From Candidatus Alistipes stercoravium (GTDB lineage Bacteria; Bacteroidota; Bacteroidia; Bacteroidales; Rikenellaceae): a DNA stretch of 46,307 nt. The position numbers and the translations under genes are program-made. The notes below the pieces were generated by a model. It did not search any database. It was not told the DNA's origin and worked only from the letters and a program-made list of their open reading frames with translations. Below, piece by piece: positions 30,224 to 39,264 of this stretch. Every line of letters starts with the position of its first letter. The first letter of the stretch is position 1. Where the stretch lies: NCBI GenBank assembly GCA_019119615.1, contig DWWQ01000049.1, positions 1 to 46,307 on the forward strand, in the 5' to 3' direction.

Positions 30224-30816
30224 GTGTTCAGGAATTGGTCCAGTTCGACATAGAGTTTCTGTATGGGGAGTCCCATGACGTTGTAGAACGATCCTTCGAT
30301 GCGTTCGATGGCGGCGTATCCGATCCACTCCTGGATGCCGTACGACCCGGCCTTGTCGAAGGGGCGGAACGTATCGACGTAGTAGTCGATCTCCTCCCGC
30401 TCGAGGCGGCGGAACCAGACGGAGGTGCGGGCCGTGAAGGTGTGCATCCGCTCATGTGTGCGGAACGTTACGCCCGAGACGACCGTATGGCGTCGTGCGG
30501 AGAGGCGGCCGAGCATCTTCACGGCGTCGTCGCGTCCGTGCGGCTTGCCGAGGACCTCGCCGTCGAGCACCACGACCGTGTCGGCCGTCAGCAGGATCTC
30601 CCGCTCGGCGAGCGGTGAGGGATAGGCCTCGCTCTTCAGACGCGAGAGGTAGCGCGGCACCTCCTCGGCGGCCAGCTCCGCGGGGTAGCGCTCTTCGCAG
30701 TCGAATTTCGGCGCGAGCTCGTAGGGAAGCCCGCAGCCGCTCATCAGTTCCCGGCGGCGCGGCGACTGCGAGGCCAGCAGCAGGCGGTACGGGGCGAGTT
30801 TTTCGTGCAGCAGCAT
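30220..30816 (-). CDS. maf: Maf-like nucleotide pyrophosphatase
   Basis: This 198-residue protein has the Maf motifs LLASQSPRRRELM (about residues 13-25), TADTVVVLDGEVLGKP (about 77-92) and GSYGIQEWIGYAAIERIEG near the C-terminus. It should hydrolyse dTTP, UTP or modified nucleotides to monophosphates in the cytoplasm. The family has been linked to septum formation and nucleotide-pool cleaning. It starts 13 bp after the FAH-family stop, and its own stop overlaps the S46 peptidase start by 4 bp (ATGA). Confidence 0.95.
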   Translation of the reverse strand: MLLHEKLAPYRLLLASQSPRRRELMSGCGLPYELAPKFDCEERYPAELAAEEVPRYLSRLKSEAYPSPLAEREILLTADTVVVLDGEVLGKPHGRDDAVKMLGRLSARRHTVVSGVTFRTHERMHTFTARTSVWFRRLEREEIDYYVDTFRPFDKAGSYGIQEWIGYAAIERIEGSFYNVMGLPIQKLYVELDQFLNT

Positions 30817-30829
30817 GGTATGACGTTTT

Positions 30830-31462
30830 TTAACGGATATCGAAATGGAGCATCTCCACGCCTTCGAGCGTCGCCCGCAGCGTGTCGCCCGGGTGGACGG
30901 GGCCCACGCCGGCGGGAGTTCCCGTGAAGAGCAGGTCGCCCGTGCGCAGGGTCATGTACTGCGAGACGGTGGCGATGAGCCGGTCCACCGTGAAGAGCAT
31001 CTCGGAGGTGTCGCCCCGCTGGCGGCACTCGCCGTTCACCTCGAGCGTGAAGTGCAGCTTCTGCACGTCGCCGCCCAGCTCCGCAAGGGGCAGGTAGCGC
31101 GGCGGAAGGGCCGCCGAGTAGTCGAAGGCCTTGGCGCGCTCCCACGGCAGCCCTTCGGCGATGGCCTGCCGCTGCAGGTCGCGGGCCGTGAAGTCGATGC
31201 CGAGCCCCACCTCGTCGTAGTAGCGGTGGGCGAAGCGCTCGGCAATGGCCCTCCCCACGCGGTTGATCCTTACGATGAGCTCGCACTCGTAGTGCACCTC
31301 CTGCGTAAAGTGCGGGATGTAGAAGGGGTCGTTGTTGCGCAGCATCGCCGTGTCGGGCTTCAGAAACCAGACCGGCTCGGCCCCCTCGACGGCAAGGCCC
31401 GTCGCGTGGTGCAGCTCCTCGGCGTGCGCGCGGTAGTTGCGTCCTATGCAGATGATCTTCAT
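30830..31462 (-). CDS. Fumarylacetoacetate hydrolase (FAH) family protein
   Basis: The protein has 210 residues from the start MKIICIGRNYRAHAEEL, which overlaps the lpxB stop in ATGA. The longer open frame to 31909 is an antisense-of-codon artefact inside lpxB. FAH-fold blocks are PVWFLKPDTAM, HYECELIVRI with the two metal-binding Glu, GIDFTARDLQ with the metal-binding Asp, and TGDLLFTGTPAGVGPV. It is probably an acylpyruvase or 2-keto acid hydrolase/decarboxylase (YcgM/FAHD1-like). The natural substrate cannot be read from sequence. Confidence 0.92.
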   Translation of the reverse strand: MKIICIGRNYRAHAEELHHATGLAVEGAEPVWFLKPDTAMLRNNDPFYIPHFTQEVHYECELIVRINRVGRAIAERFAHRYYDEVGLGIDFTARDLQRQAIAEGLPWERAKAFDYSAALPPRYLPLAELGGDVQKLHFTLEVNGECRQRGDTSEMLFTVDRLIATVSQYMTLRTGDLLFTGTPAGVGPVHPGDTLRATLEGVEMLHFDIR

Positions 31463-32595
31463 GATGCGTGTGTTTTCAGCTCCTCGACCATGCGGCGGGC
31501 GATGCGCTCGCTGGCGCCCGGGCCGCCGATCACGGTGCGCAGCTCCCGGAAGTCGGCCTCCATGCGTGCGCGTTTCGCGCCGCCCGGGAGGATGGCGCGC
31601 AGCTCGCGCTCGGCGCGCGTGATGTCGAGGTCCGACTGCAGGATCTCGGCAACCGCCTCGCGCTGCAGGTTGAGGTTCACGAGCGAGATCCAGCGGCAGC
31701 GCACGAAGAGCGGCATGCAGCGGTATTCGATCGCGGCCAGACGGTAGACCACCACCTCGGGCGTGCCGAGCAGGGCGGTTTCGAGCGTTGCCGTGCCCGA
31801 GGCGACGACGGCGGCCTCGGCCGCGGCGATCGTGGCGTAGGTTTCGTCGAAGACGCAGCGCAGCGGGCTTTGGCCGATGGCCTGGACGTAGAGCGCGGGG
31901 TCGATCCACGGAACTCCGGTTACGACGAACTGCCTCTCGGGGAAGCGCTCCGCGAGGCGCGCCATGAGCGGGAGGTTCTTGCGGATCTCCGTGGGGCGGC
32001 TGCCGGCCACCAGGGCGATGATCGGCCGCTCATCGAGCGCATGGCGGCGGCGGAACTCCTCCGGCGAGGGGAGCGACGCCCGCTGCGCCTCGAGGGCATC
32101 GACCAGCGGGTTGCCCTCGAAGATCGGGCGGATGCCGTGCTGCGGGAAGTAGTCGCATTCGAAGGGGAAGATGACGAAAAGCCGGTCCACGTCGCGGCGG
32201 ATGGCGCGCAGGCGCCCTTCGCGCGAGGCCCAGACCTTCGGGGCGATGTAGTAGAAGGTGCGGATGCCCTGCCGGCGGGCCCAGCGGGCCATCTTCAGGT
32301 TGAAGCCCGGGTAGTCGATCAGGATCAGCACGTCGGGACACCATGCGGCGACATCTTCGCGGCATTCGCGCATCTGGCGGCGGATGGTCCCCAGGTTGCG
32401 GAGCACTTGCACCACGCCGAAGAACGACGTCTCGCGGTAGTGTTTGCGCAGGTTGTCCCGGCCGCCCGCCGCGGCCATGCGGTCGCCGCCCCAGAAGCGG
32501 AACTCCGCCCCGGGATCGGCCTTCTTGAGCCCTTCGATCAGGTTGGCGCCGTGCAGGTCGCCCGAAGGCTCCCCGGCGATGAGGTAGTATTTCAT
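31459..32595 (-). CDS. lpxB: Lipid-A-disaccharide synthase
   Basis: This 378-residue GT19 enzyme has the N-terminal AGEPSGDLHGANLI, then FFGVVQVLRNLG, LILIDYPGFNLKMA, YYIAPKVWASREGR, VIFPFECDYF, ALVAGSRPTEI and SGTATLETALLG. It joins UDP-2,3-diacylglucosamine and lipid X to form the lipid A disaccharide at the inner face of the membrane. It follows trmD by 37 bp. The stop overlaps the next gene start (ATGA). Length is normal. Confidence 0.97.
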   Translation of the reverse strand: MKYYLIAGEPSGDLHGANLIEGLKKADPGAEFRFWGGDRMAAAGGRDNLRKHYRETSFFGVVQVLRNLGTIRRQMRECREDVAAWCPDVLILIDYPGFNLKMARWARRQGIRTFYYIAPKVWASREGRLRAIRRDVDRLFVIFPFECDYFPQHGIRPIFEGNPLVDALEAQRASLPSPEEFRRRHALDERPIIALVAGSRPTEIRKNLPLMARLAERFPERQFVVTGVPWIDPALYVQAIGQSPLRCVFDETYATIAAAEAAVVASGTATLETALLGTPEVVVYRLAAIEYRCMPLFVRCRWISLVNLNLQREAVAEILQSDLDITRAERELRAILPGGAKRARMEADFRELRTVIGGPGASERIARRMVEELKTHAS

Positions 32596-32632
32596 GTGCG
32601 GAACGTTTTTCGCAGGTTTCGGCAGCCTCGGA

Positions 32633-33310
32633 TCACTCCCCGAGCAGGTCGGGGCGCAGGCGCCGGGTGCGTTCGAGGGACTGTTCGTCCTGCCACTTCT
32701 CGATCTGGGCGAAGTTGCCCGAGAGCAGCACGTCCGGGACCCGCCAGCCGCGGAACTCCGCGGGCCGCGTGTAGACGGGCGGCGCCAGCAGGTTGTCCTG
32801 GAACGAGTCCGTCAGGGCCGAAGCCTCGTCGCCGATCGCTCCCGGAATGAGCCGCACGACCGAGTCGGCGATGATGCAGGCCGCCAGCTCGCCTCCGGTG
32901 AGCACATAGTCGCCGATCGAGATCTCGCGCGTGATGAGGTGCTCGCGGATGCGGTGGTCGATCCCCTTGTAGTGGCCGCAGAGGATGATCAGATTTTCGA
33001 GCGTCGAGAGGCGGTTGGCCTCGTGCTGGTCGTAGCGGATGCCGTCGGGCGAGGTGTAGATGATTTCGTCGTACGGGCGCTCGCTCTGGAGCTTCTCGAC
33101 GAGTTCGAAGACCGGCTCGCACTTCATGACCATGCCCGCCTCGCCCCCGAACGGATAGTCGTCCGTGGTCTTGCGGCGGTCGTGTGCGTAGTCGTGGAGG
33201 TTGTGGACGACAATCTCCACAAAACCCTTCTCCTGCGCCCGCTTGAGGATCGACTCGTTGAGCGGCGAGGTCAGCAGGTCCGGAACCGAGGATATGATGT
33301 CAATGCGCAT
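32633..33310 (-). CDS. trmD: tRNA (guanine-37-N1)-methyltransferase
   Basis: The protein has 225 residues from [13 protein letters not shown]. The start lies inside the last codons of the FkbM-type gene (11 bp overlap); an upstream in-frame extension to 33535 is rejected. It has the SPOUT trefoil-knot motifs of Trm[26 protein letters not shown] and [16 protein letters not shown], and then the C-terminal domain with [19 protein letters not shown]. It methylates G37 next to the anticodon and prevents frameshifting. TrmD is usually grouped with ribosomal genes; here it sits among lipid A and peptidase genes. Confidence 0.97.
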   Translation of the reverse strand: MRIDIISSVPDLLTSPLNESILKRAQEKGFVEIVVHNLHDYAHDRRKTTDDYPFGGEAGMVMKCEPVFELVEKLQSERPYDEIIYTSPDGIRYDQHEANRLSTLENLIILCGHYKGIDHRIREHLITREISIGDYVLTGGELAACIIADSVVRLIPGAIGDEASALTDSFQDNLLAPPVYTRPAEFRGWRVPDVLLSGNFAQIEKWQDEQSLERTRRLRPDLLGE

Positions 33311-34031
33311 GTCTGAAGATGATGTCTTTGGTCGTGTCGGGCGTAAGCGGCACTTCGCGCCCCTCCTCGAGCGTGTAGCCCGCATAGCCCATTGCGGTGA
33401 AGAGGCCGATGATCTGGGGGCGGTTCGCGCCGCCCGTCTCGATGAGCACCGTCGGGTGGAAGCGTTCGAGGAGCGGCTGCATCTCCCGCATGACCACCAC
33501 CTCGTAGCCCTCGATGTCGCACTTGATGAAGTCAAGCCGTCCGAGCGCGGCGAAGAGCTCGCTGCCGCGGCGCATCTCGGCCGTGAAGACCGCCTCGGTC
33601 CGGCGGCCGCTGTCGTTTACGAAGTTCTGCCCCGTGCCGAAGTAGCCCGTCTCGCGTGCCGAGTCGTTGCCCATGACCACGGGGCGCGACTCGGTGCCGA
33701 GGGCGTAGGGGAGGATCTCGGTGTTGATGCAGCGGCGCAGATTGTGGCTTAATACCTTGCGGATCGGGGCCACGGGCTCCACGGCATAGACCCGCCCCTC
33801 GGGACCCGCCAGGCGGGAGATCGTCCGGGCGTAGTAGCCGAGGTTGGCGCCGATGTCGATGCAGACGTCGCCCGGGCGGACGAGCTGCGGCAGGTGGTAG
33901 ACATACTCCGTGGCCGGGTCGCGGCGTCCGATGCCGAGCCGCTGCCAGAGGAAGAACATCCGGCTCACGGCGCGCAGGTAGCCCTCGAGCGGGAGCGTGC
34001 GGTAGAGGATGCGGTGGACGAGTGCTTTCAT
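33300..34031 (-). CDS. FkbM-family SAM-dependent methyltransferase
   Basis: This 243-residue protein has a SAM-binding Rossmann core: [16 protein letters not shown] (about residues 56-71), VYAVEPVAP, and [13 protein letters not shown] in the FkbM-type Asp-Glu-Gly block. FkbM-type enzymes O-methylate sugars or other hydroxyls. In Bacteroidota they often modify surface polysaccharides, but no glycan cluster is adjacent here, so the target is unknown. Start and stop both overlap neighbours (ATGA with the MBL gene, 11 bp with trmD), which indicates tight translational coupling. Confidence 0.9.
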   Translation of the reverse strand: MKALVHRILYRTLPLEGYLRAVSRMFFLWQRLGIGRRDPATEYVYHLPQLVRPGDVCIDIGANLGYYARTISRLAGPEGRVYAVEPVAPIRKVLSHNLRRCINTEILPYALGTESRPVVMGNDSARETGYFGTGQNFVNDSGRRTEAVFTAEMRRGSELFAALGRLDFIKCDIEGYEVVVMREMQPLLERFHPTVLIETGGANRPQIIGLFTAMGYAGYTLEEGREVPLTPDTTKDIIFRHAH

Positions 34032-34699
34032 CGTTCGCGGTAGTTCACCTCCCCGTTGAGCACCTCGACGATGAAGGGGTTGTAGAGCGTTTCATGGCCG
34101 AGGGTCGTCTCGGGGCCGTGGCCCGGGTAGACGTGTACCTCGTCGCCCAGCGGGAGGATCACGTCGAGAATCGAGCGCATGATCCACGAATAGTCGCCGC
34201 CCGGGAGGTCCGTGCGGCCGATCGACTCGCGGAAGAGCGTGTCGCCCGTGAAGAGCGCCTTCGACTGCGGCTCGTAGAGGGCCACATGGCCCGGCGTGTG
34301 GCCCGGCGTGCGGAGGATGCGCAGTGCGGTCTCTCCGAAGCGGATCTCCTCTTCGGCATCCAGGTCGCGGTCGATGGGGGGCATCGTGCCGATCTTCACG
34401 CCGAAGACCGCGCCGCTCGTCGCGGCGTTCTCCAGCAGGAAGCGGTCCTTGCCCGAGAGTGCGAAGGGGATGCCGTAACGCTGCCGCAGGTGCTCGACGC
34501 CCAGCGTGTGGTCGAAATGCCCGTGGGTGTTGGCCGCCAAGACGGGTTTCAGCCCCTGCTGGGCGATGAAGTTGTCCAGTGCGGCGTCCTCGCGCGGCGT
34601 GGAGTTCCCGGCGTCGATGATGACGCACTCCCGCGTGTCGTCCCAGACGACATAGGTGTTCTCCTGGATCGGATTGAAGGGCAGACAGGCTATTTTCAT
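34028..34699 (-). CDS. Metallo-beta-lactamase-fold hydrolase (glyoxalase II-like)
   Basis: The protein has 223 residues from MKIACLPFNPIQENTYVVWD. The metal-binding motif THGHFDH (about residues 58-64) is followed by TPGHTPGHV, FTGDTLFRESIGRTD and YPGHGPETTLG, which supply the remaining His and Asp ligands. This set fits the GloB/YcbL-like group of thiolester hydrolases. It is the first gene of the long minus-strand run and has a clear -7 promoter box 26 bp upstream. The physiological thioester is unknown. Confidence 0.92.
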   Translation of the reverse strand: MKIACLPFNPIQENTYVVWDDTRECVIIDAGNSTPREDAALDNFIAQQGLKPVLAANTHGHFDHTLGVEHLRQRYGIPFALSGKDRFLLENAATSGAVFGVKIGTMPPIDRDLDAEEEIRFGETALRILRTPGHTPGHVALYEPQSKALFTGDTLFRESIGRTDLPGGDYSWIMRSILDVILPLGDEVHVYPGHGPETTLGHETLYNPFIVEVLNGEVNYRER

Positions 34700-34724
34700 G
34701 GTGTCGCTTGCATGGTAATTTTTA

Positions 34725-34732
34725 CAAAGGTA
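34725..34732 (-). promoter_or_regulatory. -7 promoter element of the MBL-to-peptidase run
   Basis: On the minus strand TACCTTTG (34732-34725) is a perfect TAnnTTTG match 25 bp before the MBL start codon. No good TTG -33 box is present at 19-20 bp. It is the only promoter I find upstream of this run of overlapping genes. Confidence 0.65.
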
Positions 34733-34786
34733 GTGTTTTTTGCGGGATTTCGCCCGAACGCCGCGTTTTTTGCCCTCCCGGCATGA

Positions 34787-34824
34787 CGGAAGCCCGCACC
34801 GCAGCGTTGCGGTACGGGCTTCCG
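34787..34824 (-). terminator. Terminator-like stem-loop at the end of PUL2
   Basis: An inverted repeat of 10 bp, one mismatch and 6 bp (34787-34803 with 34808-34824) closes on a GCGT loop, 42 bp after the DUF4961 stop. A T-run does not follow directly on the minus strand, though AAAAAA occurs about 20 nt further on. It marks the end of the PUL2 transcript but may be inefficient. Confidence 0.55.
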
Positions 34825-34866
34825 AAACTCCGGATGCGCCTCTCCCGGAGCCGTGGGGGTGCGGGG

Positions 34867-35850
34867 TTATTCGGCCGACTGCCCGACGAAGAACTCCTCG
34901 CCGCCGTTCTCGTCGTCCTTGACGACGATGGTGCCGTCGGCGTTGGTGAAGTAGAAGGAGAGCTCCTCGATGACGGCGTCGGACGGAAGACCGAAGAAAT
35001 CCTTCGGGTAGATGTACTTCTCGAAACGCGATCCGCTGACCGACATGCGGTTCTTGTCGCCGGCCGTGGTAACCTCGGTGCGCTGGCCTCCGTCGTGGAC
35101 GGCCGTGCCGCAGAGGTAGACCTCCGAGGCGCCCTTCAGGTCGGTGCTGCCGGGCGAGAAGGTGATTGCGAAGATGTCGCCGTAGCGGAATACCGAGGGC
35201 GAGGTGGTGAATACCTGTTCGTAGGTCTCGAAGGGCTTGAAGGCCTCGGCGAAACGCTGGTCGTCGCGCTGCAGTCCGTAGGTGTCGTAGCAGTAGGAGT
35301 ATCCCAGCTCGCACTTGACGGGCGTGGCGCCGGTCGTGAAGCGGATCTTCACGTTGGCATGGACGTTGGGGAGTTTCTGCTCGACGCCGTCCACGGTCTT
35401 CTTGTCCCAGATGTCGAAGATGGTCGAGGAGCGCCATACGATCCACTCCATCTCGACGCTGCCGTCGTTGCCGCCCATGCCGATGACGGAGGCGAAGGAG
35501 GCGCTCCACGCCATGCCGTTCTTGGGGTCGGTCTCCGTGTCGGGCATCGGTGTGAGGGTCTCGTTCACGATCTCCGAATGGCCCTGGTTGGCGTAGTCGG
35601 TGGTCGTAAGCAGCAGTGTGGCGTTTTCCTTGAGGTTCCAGGCCTTCGGGGCGAGCATGGCGAAGACGAGGCGTCCCTCGCCGTTCGTCTCGGGGGCGAC
35701 GCGCAGCTGTGCCGTGATCTCGACCTCCGAATCGACCAGAGCCGATTCGGGCTGGATGATGTTGTCGAAGAAGAGGCACGATACGACGAGCAGCGGCAGC
35801 GCGGTGACGAGCAGGCAGAAGAAGATTCTATTTTTGAGCGATGATTTCAT
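34867..35850 (-). CDS. DUF4961-like lipoprotein, last gene of PUL2
   Basis: This 327-residue lipoprotein has a signal ending LLVVSC (lipid Cys25). The segment after it, IIQPESALVDSEVEI, and the beta-rich body with KAWNLKENATLLLTT fit the DUF4961 family found in Bacteroidota PULs. It has no catalytic motif that I can recognise. It is probably a cell-surface or outer-membrane accessory protein that binds glycan or supports the Sus complex. It starts 12 bp after the small lipoprotein gene and its product ends GEEFFVGQSAE. The family name should be confirmed by a profile search. Confidence 0.7.
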   Translation of the reverse strand: MKSSLKNRIFFCLLVTALPLLVVSCLFFDNIIQPESALVDSEVEITAQLRVAPETNGEGRLVFAMLAPKAWNLKENATLLLTTTDYANQGHSEIVNETLTPMPDTETDPKNGMAWSASFASVIGMGGNDGSVEMEWIVWRSSTIFDIWDKKTVDGVEQKLPNVHANVKIRFTTGATPVKCELGYSYCYDTYGLQRDDQRFAEAFKPFETYEQVFTTSPSVFRYGDIFAITFSPGSTDLKGASEVYLCGTAVHDGGQRTEVTTAGDKNRMSVSGSRFEKYIYPKDFFGLPSDAVIEELSFYFTNADGTIVVKDDENGGEEFFVGQSAE

Positions 35851-35862
35851 GGTCGGCAGGGA

Positions 35863-36363
35863 TTAGAGTTTCGTGTATTTGTACTTGTAGCTCAACAGCT
35901 TGCTGTCGAGCTGGAATTCGGTGGTGAAGCCGTCCTTCTCGAAGGTGGCAATGACCGTGTCGGTGTCGCGGATGCGCAGGACGTTGGGAATGACACTGTG
36001 GTCCAGGTCGCACTGGATCTTGCCTTCGGGCAGTGCCTCGGTGAAGGGCAGGAAGGGCACTTCGCCGTTGTCGAACTCGACGACGGCACCCGTCGCCGAA
36101 ACGCTCACCGTCATGCGGAGCGTGGCGAAAAAGTCCAGTTTGCCGAAGATATCCACACCGCTCGGGTTCTCGGGCGAGCACTGCAGCACCTGATTCAGAC
36201 GGTAGGTGTTGGTGATGATGTCGGGGTCTTCGCCCTCCGTGGGCGTTTCGGTTTTATCCTCTTCATAGGGGATGTAGGGCAGCGTCGTCTCGTCGTCGCA
36301 TGCGGAGAATGCCGAGACGAAGAGCGCGGCGGCCAGCAACAAGGCGTATTTTTTCATATTCAT
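35863..36363 (-). CDS. Small PUL2 lipoprotein of unknown family
   Basis: The protein has 166 residues (MNMKKYALLL); the ATG two codons later at 36357 is equally possible. The frame is open to 36450, but that part has no signal-peptide character. The lipid Cys22 lies in FSAC and is followed by an acidic, Thr/Pro-rich linker (residues 23-45, rich in Asp and Glu), a typical surface-export signal. The remaining about 110 residues form one beta-rich domain, including VFEFDNGE-like strands (VVEFDNGEVPFLPF), and end YKYKYTKL. No family is recognised. Placed between the GH78 gene and the DUF4961 gene, it may be a surface glycan-binding protein. Confidence 0.7.
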   Translation of the reverse strand: MNMKKYALLLAAALFVSAFSACDDETTLPYIPYEEDKTETPTEGEDPDIITNTYRLNQVLQCSPENPSGVDIFGKLDFFATLRMTVSVSATGAVVEFDNGEVPFLPFTEALPEGKIQCDLDHSVIPNVLRIRDTDTVIATFEKDGFTTEFQLDSKLLSYKYKYTKL

Positions 36364-36474
36364 AACAGTTTGTTTTTTGTTTGTTTCGGGTTGGTGTGCG
36401 GCATCCGGGCAGGCCGGATCGCGGTGTTTGCTTCGGGCGTAAAGTCTCAACGCGTCATAGGCAGGGTCGGTTTT

Positions 36475-39255
36475 TTAGGGTCGTGGGTTGGTTTTATCGG
36501 TTGTTTGGTCGTTTTCTGTTTCGGGGCTGCAGGTGAAGCGGATCCGGTGCCGGCCGCTCTGCAGTTCGAGCGGCCCCTTCTCCGGGTTGCAGCGGCGACC
36601 GTTGCGGAAAGCCGCAACGCACCCCTCGGGCAGGGGCGCCGTGGCCGAGACGCCCGGCGGCAGCGTCAGGTCGATCCGAAGTTCCGCGGCCGTGCGCTCC
36701 CAGCGGAGGCGGATCCCGCCGTAGGGGGTCTCTTTGGTGATCTCGCACCAGCTGACTCCAGCGGGAATCTGCGGGTCGATCACCACATGCCGGTATCCCG
36801 GCTGCCGGGGGTCGGTGCGCAGGCCGCCGAGGGCCTGGTAGAACCAGGTGCCGATGCCGTTGTAGCAGTTGTGCACGCGGCTGCGCTCGCCGCTCCAGTA
36901 CTCCCACGTCGTGGTGGCGCCGTGGTCGATCATATGGAGGTATCCGGGGTAGTCGCGCTGCTTGAGCATGCGGTAGATGAACTCCGGACGGCGTGCCTCG
37001 ACGGCCCAGCGGGTGATGACCGGCACGCCGACCAGTCCGCCGCCGATGTGGTCGTGCAGCACCTCGTGCGAGTATTCCATCAGGCGTTCGCTCACCGCCC
37101 CGCGCAGCGAGTCGGGCGTCGCGCCCACGAGCATCGGGTAGATCCGGTCGAGCTGCGACCCCGTGGCGTAGCTCTGCATCTGCGGGTCGTAGAAGCGTTC
37201 GTGGATCCGGCGGTTGAGCGCCTCGCGCGAGGCCTCGAAACGTGCGGCATCCGCGTCGTGTCCCGTCAGGCGGGCCATCTGTGCCATCTTCGCGTAGCAG
37301 TCGCTGACGAAGCAGTTGTTCACCAGCGCCACGGAGGCCTCGTTGCCCGTATCGACCCCGTGGGGAGCGAGCCAGTCGCCCAGGTACCAGTCGCGGTAGG
37401 GGGTGTCGGGCCAGCGGGTGAGCAGCCCCTTGCGCATGTAGCTCTCGACGTATCCCATCCACCGGCACATGGCGTCGTAGTGGCGGTCGATGAGCGTGCG
37501 GTCGGCGTAGTTGAGCCACGTCTGCCAGGGGGCCATGACGATGAATCCGCACCAGTAGGGGCCTCCGCCGCCGGCTCCGGCGTTGGGGGCCACATGGGGC
37601 AGGCTGCCCCCGGGACGCATGGCGTCCTCCCAGGCCTGCACCCAGTTGCGGTAGAGCGGGGCCACGCCGCAGAGCGTCTGCAGCGTCTCGGTCGAGGAGT
37701 TGCCGTCGCCGCCGTATCCGGCGCGTTCGAGGTGCGGGCAATCGACCATGTAGCCGTTGAAGGCCAGGCAGCGCAGCGTGCGGGCGATCATGTCGTGGAT
37801 GGCGTTCAGGTCGTCGTCCGACGAGCGGAAGGTCGCCTCCGTGCGGTAGTCGGTATGGAGGGCCAGCGCCGTGAACTCCCCGCTGCGCGGGGCGTGCGGC
37901 AGACCGCTCACCTCGACGTAGCGGAAGGCGTGGTGGTTGAACTTGTTGCGGAAGCTCTCCCGCGCGTCGCCGCGGGCGATGTAGCTGTCGCGCTGCCGCT
38001 GGTCGGCCAGCCGTCCGTCGGCCTCCAGCGCGTCGCTGTATGCGAACTCGATGCGGGTTCCCGGCTCCAATCCTTCAAAACGGGCCTCGAGCCATCCGGT
38101 GATGACCCGCCCGAAGTCGAGCCGCCAGCGACCCGGCGTGCGCTCCTCGATCGTGCGGGGCGTCAGCCGCTCCTGAATCCGGTCCGGCTCGACCGTCTGG
38201 GGCGTGGCCCGGTGGCCGGGTTTCTCACGGGTGATGACGTCGCACCAGTCGAGGCGGTCCAGGTCGGAGGCGAACATCGAGCGCGGATTCCGGCGTGCAT
38301 CGACCTCCTCGCCGCCGAAGTCGAGGGCGTTCCACGATCCCGTGTCGCGGTAGCCGCTGCGTGCGGCGCGCCACGACGAATCGGTACGGCAGAGGGTCTC
38401 CCAGCCGTCGGCGCCGAGTCGGTCCACCTGGGCGCGGACGAGCGGCTCGGTGTAGGGTTCTTCGGGCTGCCAGCGTCCGAAGGTGCCGCGCTTGTACCAC
38501 CCCTGCCCGAGCCAGATCACCAGCTCGTTCGAACCCTGCCGCAGGTAGGGGCGCAGGTCGTAGGTTACCCACAGCGAGCGTTTGTCGAGCTGCGAGAGGG
38601 CCGGGGCGAGCACGGCGTCGCCGACCTTGCGGCCGTTGAGCCAGATCTCGTGGTAGCCCAGCGAATTGACATGCAGCAGCGTGGTCCGTCCCGCGCCGTC
38701 GTCGTCGAAGCTGCGGCGCAGCAGCACGGCCGTGGAGCCCGATCCGGCAAGGCCGATAAAGCGTCCGGCAACGGCCGTCGTGTCGGTCAGACCGATGCCG
38801 AAGCGGGCGATCGGCGAGGTCGCTTTCCGGCCGCCCCGCGCGGTGCGCACGGTAACGCGCCACCAGGCGAGCTGCCGGGCCGCCAGCGGTCTCCCCTCGT
38901 AGGCGATGCCCACGGAGCGGTCCGAACGCACAGTGCCCGAATCCCACAGGTCGGCCTCGCCGCGGCTCAACAGCAGGCTGTCCGAAGCCACCTCGATGCG
39001 GTAGCTGCGCTGGGCGTCGCCCTGCCGCGGCGAGCGCAGCTGCCAGGCGAAGTGCGGCACCGTCGTGTCGATGGCCCACGGGTCGGTAAGCCCTTCCGTG
39101 GTCAGCCGCACCGGTTGCGGCGCCGCGGCGGCGTGCTCCCGCTGTGTCTTCATACCGGCCGCGTCGGAGGCGGGCGCCGCCGGGGCGGCTGTTCCCGCAC
39201 CGGTCCCCGTGAAGAGTCCGGCCAGCAGCAGGAGGTATGTCGCGATTCGGTTCAT
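36475..39255 (-). CDS. GH78 alpha-L-rhamnosidase, PUL2
   Basis: This 926-residue enzyme has a type I signal peptide (about 1-23). An N-terminal Ig-like domain is followed by a jelly-roll domain with EIWLNGRKVGD and LGQGWYKRG (about 203-257). The alpha/alpha barrel carries DCPHLERAGYGGDGN (505-519), in which Glu510 lies where GH78 enzymes keep the general acid. A later HGATTTWEYWSG block supplies the candidate base. A C-terminal beta domain contains EITKETPYGGIRL. It removes terminal alpha-L-rhamnose from rhamnogalacturonan, arabinogalactan or other rhamnosides. It follows the GH2 gene by 9 bp. The poly-Ala-rich linker at residues 20-46 is unusual. Confidence 0.93.
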   Translation of the reverse strand: MNRIATYLLLLAGLFTGTGAGTAAPAAPASDAAGMKTQREHAAAAPQPVRLTTEGLTDPWAIDTTVPHFAWQLRSPRQGDAQRSYRIEVASDSLLLSRGEADLWDSGTVRSDRSVGIAYEGRPLAARQLAWWRVTVRTARGGRKATSPIARFGIGLTDTTAVAGRFIGLAGSGSTAVLLRRSFDDDGAGRTTLLHVNSLGYHEIWLNGRKVGDAVLAPALSQLDKRSLWVTYDLRPYLRQGSNELVIWLGQGWYKRGTFGRWQPEEPYTEPLVRAQVDRLGADGWETLCRTDSSWRAARSGYRDTGSWNALDFGGEEVDARRNPRSMFASDLDRLDWCDVITREKPGHRATPQTVEPDRIQERLTPRTIEERTPGRWRLDFGRVITGWLEARFEGLEPGTRIEFAYSDALEADGRLADQRQRDSYIARGDARESFRNKFNHHAFRYVEVSGLPHAPRSGEFTALALHTDYRTEATFRSSDDDLNAIHDMIARTLRCLAFNGYMVDCPHLERAGYGGDGNSSTETLQTLCGVAPLYRNWVQAWEDAMRPGGSLPHVAPNAGAGGGGPYWCGFIVMAPWQTWLNYADRTLIDRHYDAMCRWMGYVESYMRKGLLTRWPDTPYRDWYLGDWLAPHGVDTGNEASVALVNNCFVSDCYAKMAQMARLTGHDADAARFEASREALNRRIHERFYDPQMQSYATGSQLDRIYPMLVGATPDSLRGAVSERLMEYSHEVLHDHIGGGLVGVPVITRWAVEARRPEFIYRMLKQRDYPGYLHMIDHGATTTWEYWSGERSRVHNCYNGIGTWFYQALGGLRTDPRQPGYRHVVIDPQIPAGVSWCEITKETPYGGIRLRWERTAAELRIDLTLPPGVSATAPLPEGCVAAFRNGRRCNPEKGPLELQSGRHRIRFTCSPETENDQTTDKTNPRP

Positions 39256-39264
39256 GATCGGGTT

